Positions 1-7,762 of a stretch of 34,576 nt of DNA are shown here, in pieces. Under the pieces are notes generated by a model that was not told the origin of the DNA, made no database searches, and saw only the letters and a program-made list of their open reading frames with translations. Position numbers and translations under genes: made by a program. Source of the stretch: Vicinamibacteria bacterium (GTDB lineage: Bacteria; Acidobacteriota; Vicinamibacteria; Vicinamibacterales; UBA8438); the NCBI GenBank assembly GCA_022821235.1, contig JAJEEA010000151.1:1-34576 (forward strand), read 5' to 3'. How positions within the stretch are numbered: the first letter of the stretch is position 1; each line of letters opens with the position of its first letter.

Positions 1-2
1 CC

Positions 3-1202
3 ATCGAGCACCTGCACAAGGCGGGCGTCGACATCGTGCCCGTCATCACCATCCTCAACGGCATCAACAACGAGCAGGTGGGCCGGGTCGTCCAGTTCGC
101 GCTCGACAACCCGAAGAAGATCAACTTCCTGTCGTTCCAGCCGGTGTCGTTCACGGGCCGCGACGAGGAGATCACCGACGAGCGTCGGCACGCCCAGCGC
201 TACACCCTGTCGCACCTCGCCCACGACGTGAAGGACCAGACCGGCATCGGCGAGCCCGTCCGCGACTGGTTCCCCATCTCGTTCATGGGCACGTTCACCG
301 ACTCGGCCGACTACGTCCACGGCCCGCAGGCCGACTGGGGCCAGCTCAACTGCGGCTGCCACCCCAACTGCGGCGTGGGCATGGCGGTGATGATCGACAA
401 GGAGACGAAGGAGTCGGTGCCGGTCACCGCGTTCCTGAAGGCGGAGCGGCTGGCCAAGGACCTCGGCCGGGTCAACGACGGCGGCCGCGGCCGCCGGACC
501 TCCGTCCTCGGCATGGCCCTCGCCCTGATGCGGAACTACGACCCGTTCAAGGCGCCGACCCACTTCAAGCTGTGGGACCTGCTGCAGAAGTTCGACAAGA
601 CCTTCGGGGCCTCGAAGAAGGACTACGGCAGCGTGACCGGCGACCGGACGCGGGCCGACATCGCCAGGCGGCGGTCCGACCGCTGGAACTTCCTGTTCAT
701 CGCCGGCATGTGGTTCCAGGACCTCTTCAACTACGACTTCCGGCGCACCGAGCGGTGCATCATCCCCTACGCCACGCAGGAGGGCGAGATCTCGTTCTGC
801 GCCTACAACACCGGCATCGGCTGGCGGAACATCATCGAGAAGATGCACATGACCGCCACCCTCACCAAGTGGTACGACGAGCACGGCCGCCACGAGATCT
901 TCGCCGGCGGCAAGAAGGTCGCCATGCCGAGCACCGAACACCACCTGGTGCTCGACCCCGAGGCGGTGGCGGCGGGCCAGCAGACCGACCTCGACGAGAA
1001 GGGCATCGCCAAGAACGCCCGCCAGGAGAAGCTCGAGGCCCGCGAGCGGATGAAGCAGGAGGCCGAGAACAAGCGGATGGCCGAGCTCTACCGCCAGCAC
1101 ATCCTGAAGGAGGAGGCGCAGACGGAGGGCCTCATCCAGATCCAGGGCCTCGGCGGCGCGAAGGCGAAGGCCGAAGAGCGCCAGCCGGTCGGCGTCGGGT
1201 AG
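3..1202 (+). CDS. C-terminal part of a large radical SAM protein, tetraether synthase (Tes)-like (5' end outside window)
   Basis: Frame is open to the window edge (IEHLHKAGVDIVPVITILNGINNEQ...). Contains FLSFQPVSFTGR, a Cys-rich NCGCHPNCG stretch, and a C-terminal WFQDLFNYDFRRTERCIIPYATQEGEISFCAYNTGIGWRNIIEKMH block typical of this radical SAM family. Confidence 0.6.
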   Translation: MEHLHKAGVDIVPVITILNGINNEQVGRVVQFALDNPKKINFLSFQPVSFTGRDEEITDERRHAQRYTLSHLAHDVKDQTGIGEPVRDWFPISFMGTFTDSADYVHGPQADWGQLNCGCHPNCGVGMAVMIDKETKESVPVTAFLKAERLAKDLGRVNDGGRGRRTSVLGMALALMRNYDPFKAPTHFKLWDLLQKFDKTFGASKKDYGSVTGDRTRADIARRRSDRWNFLFIAGMWFQDLFNYDFRRTERCIIPYATQEGEISFCAYNTGIGWRNIIEKMHMTATLTKWYDEHGRHEIFAGGKKVAMPSTEHHLVLDPEAVAAGQQTDLDEKGIAKNARQEKLEARERMKQEAENKRMAELYRQHILKEEAQTEGLIQIQGLGGAKAKAEERQPVGVG

Positions 1203-1417
1203 AGCCGGGCCCCGGCTGCCGCCGCCGGGCGGCGATCAGCTTGAACACCATGCATGGGGCCTCGCGGCTGACGCCGTGAGGTCCTTTGTCGTTCAGGGAG
1301 GCCGCCCGTGTGAACAGCATGTTCAGAACGGGTGCGCGGGCGCCGGTCAATCGCAGAGACAGAGAGCCGGCGACGAGGTGGTGCCCGGATTGGTCCAGAA
1401 CAGCGAGCCTCGGTTCG

Positions 1418-1666
1418 TCACGCCTCGGGTCCTCGCGCGGGGTGCGCGGCCAGATCGGCGCCGTCCCAGTCGGCGAGCCACGCCTGCTCTTCCGGATGAG
1501 CCTCGAGGAAGGCTCTGAACCTGCCGGCGGCGTCCCTTGCCTGCCGCCTCTCGATGTCCTTCTGCAGCACCCGGCGGACGTGAGCGGAGGTGCTTCGGCC
1601 TGCCGGCTTTGCGGCTTCGATGTCCTCGAGTAGCTTGCCCTCCAGCTTTATGGTTGTCGCTCTCAT
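1418..1666 (-). CDS. Ribbon-helix-helix (CopG-like) antitoxin
   Basis: MRATTIKLEGKLLEDIEAAKPAGRSTSAHVRRVLQKDIERRQ: short beta strand followed by two helices, RHH style; no full-length toxin ORF follows. Confidence 0.65.
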   Translation of the reverse strand: MRATTIKLEGKLLEDIEAAKPAGRSTSAHVRRVLQKDIERRQARDAAGRFRAFLEAHPEEQAWLADWDGADLAAHPARGPEA

Positions 1667-2003
1667 GCCTGGAATCCACCAAATCAGCATGACAGGGGCA
1701 AGACCCGGGCAAGGCGCCGGGCGGGGGCGGATGGTTGGGCAGCACCAGGCGCCGAAGGAGCGTCATGGAGATGCTCCGAGATCGACGGACGCCGTGCGGT
1801 CCTCTCCGTCGCACGGGCCAGCCGGGGAGTCGCGCCGGGACCCAACGAGGGGCCGGCGAACGCCGGAGTCGTCAACCGCGGGGGCGCGGCCCGATCGATG
1901 GCGCTCCCGTCGGCGGGCCGGGCCCCGTTCTTCCAGATGCTCGGTGAGAGAAGGCCGTAACCCGGCGTGTCCCTGCCCGGACCAGCCTGCCCGTGGAGTC
2001 GTG

Positions 2004-3384
2004 TCACGCGGGGCGGGCAAGCCGACCGGCGCCGCCGGCCGCCCGTCGAATGCGGCGGGCTACCTGCTCCACGCACGCGAGGGTTTCCGGGAGCGAGCCT
2101 GACAAGTCGACAGACACGACTTCCAGGCGCTTGCCGACGTGCCGCACCACGTGCGTGCTCGGTGGGGACTTGCCGGCGTAGATCAGCAGCCCGCCGGGCA
2201 GATCGAACGCGGTGGCGTACGCGAGCAACTGGTAGAGGTCGGGGTTGGATATACGGTCGTCGCGCTTGTACTTCACGTCGCCCACGAAGGTGCATTTGCC
2301 GTGGGGCCACCACGACAGGTCGGGTTCGAGCCGAATCCGTTCCGCTTCGTCGAGCGTGGCCCCGCCGCCGGAACGCAGCGTCCGGTCGTCGGCGCCGAGC
2401 GCCTCGCGCAACGCCCGCACGACGAACCGCTCGAACAGGAGGTTCATGTCCACCAGGAAGCCGGGGGCGCGTACGTCGTCGCCCCGGTCCGCCTCGAAGG
2501 CCCACCCCTGGAGGACGAGCCGGGCGAGGGCGACGACCCGGCGATAGTGGCGGTTCAGGCGGTCGAACGTCACCTTCGGCACCGCCGTGGGGCGGTACTC
2601 CTCATGCGTCACGTCCGCCAGCACCGCGGCCGTCCAGCGCAAGGCGTCCCGGTTCCGCCGGTGGCGGATGCGCATGCGCCCGAGCCGGACGACCGCCGCC
2701 TTCACCAGGCGATTCGCGGTGATGTCGGCCGTGTAGTCGTCGTGTCGCACCTCGACGGGCGGCACCAGGCCGAATCGCCGGCGGACCTGCGCGTCGAAGC
2801 GGATGCGGCCGCGCACCGCCGGCAGCGTCTCCTCCCGGGTACGGTAGCCGTGCAGCAGGTCCACGAAGTGGAAGCGCCGGCGCAGGGCGAGGTCGACCAG
2901 CGCGATCGACCGGTCGGCGGTGTTCATCGTGCCGATGAGATAGAGGTTCTTCGGCAGCGAGAAGGGCTCTTGCGAGTACGGCAACTGGATCCCGTGGTCA
3001 CGGTACTCCAGCAGGAAGTACAGCTCGCCGAACACCTTGGCGAGGCTGCCGCGGTTGATCTCGTCGATGACGAGGTAGTGTCTCTTGGGGGCCTCGCCAC
3101 TCGTCGCGGCTTCCCGGGCGTCGCTTCTGGCCGCCTCGGCGGCCTGCCGTAGCGGCCCGCGCACGAGCCGGAAGGCCGTCTGGCTGCCCTCCAGCGTCGG
3201 ACGAATCCCCTCGATGAAGTCCTCGTATGACGAAGTCTCGGCGGTCGCGGTAGAGGCGGGCGCGGTTCAGCACGTAGTCGTCCGCGCGATCGAGGTCGAG
3301 GTCGTCCCAGTGGGTCATCAGCCAGTACTTGTGGTCGCCGATGAAGAGATAGGTGTTGCGCCGGCTGAAGAAGCGGGCCTCCAC
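2004..3384 (-). pseudogene. Decayed McrB-McrC restriction locus (McrB Walker B/sensor region joined in-frame to the C-terminal half of McrC; N-terminal fragment in another frame)
   Basis: ORF 2004..3164 reads [28 protein letters not shown] and [26 protein letters not shown] (McrB), then directly [30 protein letters not shown] ... EPDLSWW...GDVKYK (McrC, PD-(D/E)XK). Upstream ORF 2998..3384 in another frame begins MEARFFSRRNTYLFIGDHKYWLM and breaks just before [16 protein letters not shown]. No GxxGxGK[ST] in any frame between. Confidence 0.75.
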
Positions 3385-3458
3385 GCCCTCCCCGGCCCGG
3401 AAGCGGCCGCAGACTCACGGACTTCGGCGCTTCCGGCGGGCGGTGGCGTTCTGGGCCG

Positions 3459-3731
3459 GGTGGCCCGTTTGTTCAGGTACGTGCTCAGCTCCGAGGTTTC
3501 CATCCCCAGCCTGTGGATCATCGTCGCGAGTTGCCTCCACGTGAACGCCCCTTCGAGGTGAGCCATCAACATGTCGTCGATGTCGGCCTCGCTGATGAGC
3601 GCTCCCGCGACCGCCATCTGCCGTTTCGTCGGTTGGTCGGTGCGCATTGCGTCGTACAGCTCGGCGGCGTCCGGCGGTTCGCGCCACCCGCAGCATCCGC
3701 CGCCGAGTATTCCCTCCACGGTCCGTGATTC
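3459..3731 (-). CDS. Small helical domain paralogous to the protein at 15370-15816, in a frame-disrupted ORF (ORF 3318..3863)
   Basis: SRTVEGILGGGCCGWREPPDAAELYDAMRTDQPTKRQMAVAGALISEADIDDMLMAHLEGAFTWRQLATMIHRLG aligns without gaps to SRTVRNRIARSCAGWPDRPTGREFYDAVRAPRPTERQRCLVSMWMLEATDEDVILAWAEEAYTLRDLVAAAHRAG. Confidence 0.6.
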
Positions 3732-3918
3732 TCTGCCTCGTCGACCCCCGTCTTCGGGCTTCTCGGGGGCGTAGGCGTCGCTGAAGGCGTCGGGGGGGCG
3801 AGCGTCTCTGTCCGTCCTTGGGCTTCCTCGACCAGTCGGCGCCGGAGCTCCCGCTCCCGCCATCGGTGCAGGTTCTGCTCGTTCATGGCTTCTGCCTTGG
3901 TGATCCGGTCAATCTCAT

Positions 3919-4362
3919 TCAGCCCCGGTCGAGGGCCTCCGGCGCGGCGGTCGGCGCGGCGGACAGCGCGTACGCTTCCGCGAGCCAGTCGGTGATCGGC
4001 GGCTCCACCTCGTCGCGGTGCCGGACCGGAATGGTGTGCCGCAGCTTGGACTTCGAGACCCGGTCGACGCGGCGCACCTGGGGGGCGTCCACCGTGCGGC
4101 CGAGGAAGACGTTCAGCTCGAGGAAGGTGCGCTTCGGACGGACGAAGCAGTAGCAGGACCCCCGTGAGAACATGATGGACCGGTGCGAGGCGTAGACGCG
4201 CTGGTCGCCGAGCTCCGTCGCGGTCTCGCGCAGCCGCTCCCAGGCCTCCCGCAGGTCCTCGGACAGGTCGGCGGTCAACGCCGCCTCGGTCGTCGTCCAG
4301 CAGTCGTGCGCCTCGCCCTCTTCGACCCACTGCTTGCAGTGGTAGCACTCGTGGCCGCCCAT
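3919..4362 (-). CDS. DUF5655-like protein
   Basis: N-terminal Cys/His motif (CYHCKQW...HDC), then RGSCYCFVRPKRTFLELNVFLGRTVDAPQVRRVDRVSKSKLRHTIPVRHRDEVEPPITDWLAEAYALS, DUF5655-like. Confidence 0.6.
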   Translation of the reverse strand: MGGHECYHCKQWVEEGEAHDCWTTTEAALTADLSEDLREAWERLRETATELGDQRVYASHRSIMFSRGSCYCFVRPKRTFLELNVFLGRTVDAPQVRRVDRVSKSKLRHTIPVRHRDEVEPPITDWLAEAYALSAAPTAAPEALDRG

Positions 4363-4372
4363 GTCGCCGATT

Positions 4373-4526
4373 CTACGTGCAGCGCCCGGCGAGGCGGCCG
4401 AGCGTTTGGATCAGCTCGTGGGCGGGTGCTCGGGGGGGCGCCGCTCGATCGGTGGTGGAGCCGCGTCGTGGCCGTCGTGCGATGCCGCGAAGCCGGCGAC
4501 GACGACGCTCGCATCGATCACGGGCA
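4373..4526 (-). pseudogene. VapC-type PIN toxin remnant (frameshifted and truncated)
   Basis: Minus-strand VIDASVVVAGFAASHDGHDAAPPPIERR (PIN N-terminus) continues in another frame as APAHELIQTLGRLAGRCT* (cf. VapC '...PAHELIE...L.RLP'). The break falls at a run of seven C (plus-strand G7 at 4432-4438). Confidence 0.55.
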
Positions 4527-4771
4527 TCACCGGCGTGTCTTCTCGAGGGTAGCGCGAACGAGATCATCGGTCAGCGGCGGAAGCTCGCGATCCGGAACCG
4601 CGACGAGATGGCCGTTCCGTTCTTCGAGACGCACCGTCGTGGCTGCCGGCTCGATCTCGATGACGCCTTCCCGTTCGCGGATCTCGATGGTTCCCCCGCC
4701 CGTCAGGCCCAGGCTGTCACGCATCGATTTCGGAATCACGACGCGGCCGGCTGCATCGATGGTGATCTGCA
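4527..4771 (-). CDS. AbrB/SpoVT-type antitoxin (VapB-like)
   Basis: MQITIDAAGRVVIPKSMRDSLGLTGGGTIEIREREGVIEIEP: swapped-hairpin AbrB signature. Confidence 0.85.
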
Positions 4772-4895
4772 TGACGGAACAACACCCGATTTCGCGCCGG
4801 ATCCTCGAAGTCGCCGGGGGATCCCGAATCCTCGTCCGCGCCGTTCCGGCGAGATGATGTCTTCGTATCCTACATCCTGATGCTATGATGCCATC

Positions 4896-5162
4896 ATGCG
4901 CAGCACGGTACGGATCGACGACGATCTGATGGCCGAGCTCAAGCGGCGCGCCCACGGCGCCGGCGTCTCTCTGACGCGCATGCTGAATCGTACGCTCCGC
5001 GCCGGGCTGACCGATCCCGATCGCCGACGACGATCCGCACGACCGTACAGGCAGCGTACCGTCGCGATGGGCCGGCCTCTCGCGGACCTCGACAAGGCCT
5101 TGGCGTTGGCCGCCGATCTCGAAGACGAGGAGGTGGCCCGCAAGCTGGCGTTGCGCAAATGA
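4896..5162 (+). CDS. vapB: RHH antitoxin of a VapBC module
   Basis: MRSTVRIDDDLMAELKRRAHGAGVSLTRMLNRTLRAGL; overlaps the downstream toxin start by ATGA. Confidence 0.75.
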   Translation: MRSTVRIDDDLMAELKRRAHGAGVSLTRMLNRTLRAGLTDPDRRRRSARPYRQRTVAMGRPLADLDKALALAADLEDEEVARKLALRK

Positions 5163-5596
5163 AGATCGTCGATCTCAACGAGCTGCTGTACGTGGTGAAC
5201 GAGGACGCGCCGCATCACGGCCGGCTGGCGGCGTCGTGGGAGGGCGCGCTGAGCGGCGACGAGACCATCGGACTGGCGTGGATGGTCGTATCCGGCTTCT
5301 TGCGCGTGTCCACGCGTCGGCGGGTCTTCCCGCAACCGCTGTCGGCCGAGGACGCCGCGCTCCAGATCGACGATTGGCTGGCTCTCGACGTCGTCTCGCT
5401 GGTCACGGAGACCCGCGAGCACTGGCGCACCTTGCGGAGCTTGCTGGCGGAGACCGGCGTCGCGGGCAATCTCGCGACCGATGCCCACCTCGCGGCATTG
5501 GCGATCACCCGCGGCGCGAAGCTGGTTTCGTGCGACGCCGACTTCGCGCGGTTCCCGGGCCTGCGCCGGGAGAATCCCCTGCGGCGTCGCGCGTGA
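5159..5596 (+). CDS. vapC: PIN-domain toxin VapC
   Basis: MKIVDLNELLYVVN ... ATDAHLAALAITRGAKLVSCDADFARFPGLRRENPL: PIN-domain acidic residues and C-terminal SCDADFARF motif. Confidence 0.88.
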   Translation: MKIVDLNELLYVVNEDAPHHGRLAASWEGALSGDETIGLAWMVVSGFLRVSTRRRVFPQPLSAEDAALQIDDWLALDVVSLVTETREHWRTLRSLLAETGVAGNLATDAHLAALAITRGAKLVSCDADFARFPGLRRENPLRRRA

Positions 5597-5828
5597 CAAG
5601 TAGTCACACTCCTCCGGTCCGTTCCAGGGCGGGTCGGTCCCCGACTTCCGGCGGGCGCCCCTCGGGACATGAGCCGCGCACGGTCTGCGCCATCGCCCTC
5701 GGCGCGTACGGCGTGGTTCCCGTCCGGACCGTCAGCACCATGCGCCGCGCACGGTCTGTAGTAGACTCGCCCGCATCCGGGCAGCGGCCGTGAGGACATC
5801 GGCCGGCGGTGCACGTTGCGGGGAGGGA

Positions 5829-6629
5829 ATGCGGACGGTGAACGGTTTCGAACAGGCTTTCGAGGACGTGGAGCGCGCCGCGGGCGCCGCGGTCGTGTCG
5901 GCGCGGGCACTGGTTTCCCTGGCCAAGAAGATGCAGAAGGCGGCCCGCGAGGGCAACGTCGCAGCCATCAAGCGGGTGCGGAGCGACTTCGACGCGGTCC
6001 TGCCCGAGGTGAGTCAGGCGGTCTCGAGCGCCGCCGACTCGTGGCCTCTGCCTGACGAGGACGAGCAGCGGTACCTCGAGGACGGCTACGCCGCGGAGCT
6101 GTGCGCCGTCGCCGAGGTGCTCGGGCTGAACGTCTACGAGCGGGACGGCAAGCTGATCTCGTACCCGTCCATCTTGCGCATCCTGCCCGGCGACCGGGCG
6201 GTGCGGGTGGACGGGAAGCGGGTCGCCGCCATCCGCCCGTCCCACCTGGCCGGCCTGCTGCTGAAGAACCAGAGCAGGCCGGCCCGATTCCGGTCGGACC
6301 GCTTCCTCGAGGCGATCTACACGGTCTATGCCGAGATCGTGCGCGAGGACGCCGCGGGCCGCGCGGCCGGCGACGGGCCCGTGGTGCCCCTGACCCGGAT
6401 CTACAAGCTCCTCACGTCGCTGCCGGGCGCGAGCCGCGAGTACGACCGGACGGACTTCGCCCGGGACCTCTTCATTCTCGAGGCCGAGGGCCCCCGCCGG
6501 ACGCGGAAGGGCGCCGCCGTCTCTTTCCCGGCCTCCACCGGCACGCGGCGGTCCGGCCTCTTCACGTTCGTGGGCCCGGACGGTCAGGAGGCGCGGTACT
6601 ACGGCATCAGCTTCACCGCGGACGGGTGA
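5829..6629 (+). CDS. Uncharacterised protein, first gene of BrxD-like operon (coiled-coil N-terminus)
   Basis: ATG preceded by gggaggga; 266 codons; contains LTRIYKLLTSLPGASREYDRTDFARDLFILEAEGPRRTRKG; stop overlaps next start (TGATG at 6627-6631). Confidence 0.75.
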   Translation: MRTVNGFEQAFEDVERAAGAAVVSARALVSLAKKMQKAAREGNVAAIKRVRSDFDAVLPEVSQAVSSAADSWPLPDEDEQRYLEDGYAAELCAVAEVLGLNVYERDGKLISYPSILRILPGDRAVRVDGKRVAAIRPSHLAGLLLKNQSRPARFRSDRFLEAIYTVYAEIVREDAAGRAAGDGPVVPLTRIYKLLTSLPGASREYDRTDFARDLFILEAEGPRRTRKGAAVSFPASTGTRRSGLFTFVGPDGQEARYYGISFTADG

Positions 6630-7762
6630 TGACGGACGCCATCCCCCTCGACGAGTGGTTGCGGCGGATCGACGACGAGTACCTGTCGGGGTTCGTCCGC
6701 GACGGGGGCGCGGCCGTCAAGTTCGCGGTGACCCCGGACGAGGCGCGGCCCGTGCTGCGCGACGCCCTGGAGCAGCGCTGCCGCGAGTCGGGCTACCTCT
6801 TCGTCGCCCTCGACGCGGCGGAGCTGCGGGCCCACATGCCGCAGGACGTCTTCTTCGGTCTGGCGCGCGGCATCGACTGGCGCGGGCTGGCGCGCCGCCG
6901 GGTGCTGCGGCTGGCCGCGGAGAGACGGTATCGCGTCGACGCCATCGACGCTGAGGGCGGCGGCGACGTGTTCGACGCCATCGCCGGCGCCAACGATCTC
7001 GAGCCGCGGACCGTGCTCATGCGTCTCCGGCCCGACATCGAGGCGCGTGTCTACAAGCACCCCGCGATGGCCCGCGACTTCCGGGCGGCCATGACGTTTC
7101 TGTGCGAGCAGACCGGAGATCGGTCGGACGGCAGCTACGACGGCCAGCCGGTGCTGGACTGGCTGACCGGAGAGGAGACGCGCCTGAGCCCGGTGCGGCC
7201 CTTTCTCATCCACACCGCCGTCAACCGCGCCACCGCCCGCTACTTCATCGAGTCGGCGCTGCACTGGGTGCGCGAGGCCGGCCTCGCGGGGACGGTGGTG
7301 CTGCTGGACAACCGCCGCGTCATGGTGGCGCGCAACCCCAGGGACGGTCTGCGGTACTACACCCGCGCCATGACCGTCGACCACTACGAGCTGCTGCGCG
7401 AGTTCATCGACGGCGTCGACCGGCTGGCCGGGGCCCTGCTCGTGGTGGCGACCGGCGACGGCTTCCTGGACGACGAGGCCGGCCGCGGCTCGCGCGGCTT
7501 CGGCATCTACGAGGCGCTGAAGACCCGGGTGATGAACGACGTGCGGGACCGGCGCCTGCTCAACCCGGTTGCCGCGTTGGTGCGGTTGTCGCCGGACGAC
7601 GCACGCCCGGACGGCCCCGAGGAGCGGGAACCGACGAACGGCGCAGAAGACCCCGGCGACGAACGGCGCGCGGGATCGCCGTCAGAGCCGGCCAGCGGCC
7701 TCGCCGGGGCGGCTGCGGCGGCGCGACGGGCGGCAAGATGGTTCGCGACGAACGGAAGCTGA
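6629..7762 (+). CDS. ATPase-like protein distantly resembling BREX ATP-binding (DUF2791) proteins, no recognisable Walker A
   Basis: YLSGFVRDGGAAVKFAVTPDEARPVLRDALEQRCRESGYLFVALDAAELRAHMPQDVFFGLARGIDWRGLARRRVL; translationally coupled to both neighbours. Confidence 0.6.
   Translation: MTDAIPLDEWLRRIDDEYLSGFVRDGGAAVKFAVTPDEARPVLRDALEQRCRESGYLFVALDAAELRAHMPQDVFFGLARGIDWRGLARRRVLRLAAERRYRVDAIDAEGGGDVFDAIAGANDLEPRTVLMRLRPDIEARVYKHPAMARDFRAAMTFLCEQTGDRSDGSYDGQPVLDWLTGEETRLSPVRPFLIHTAVNRATARYFIESALHWVREAGLAGTVVLLDNRRVMVARNPRDGLRYYTRAMTVDHYELLREFIDGVDRLAGALLVVATGDGFLDDEAGRGSRGFGIYEALKTRVMNDVRDRRLLNPVAALVRLSPDDARPDGPEEREPTNGAEDPGDERRAGSPSEPASGLAGAAAAARRAARWFATNGS

Noticed and set aside
1684-2003. 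Possible diverged third copy of the MITE-like element (ggatggttgggcagcaccaggcgccgaagg)
   Set aside because: Only a short stretch resembles copies A and B; no terminal inverted repeats found.
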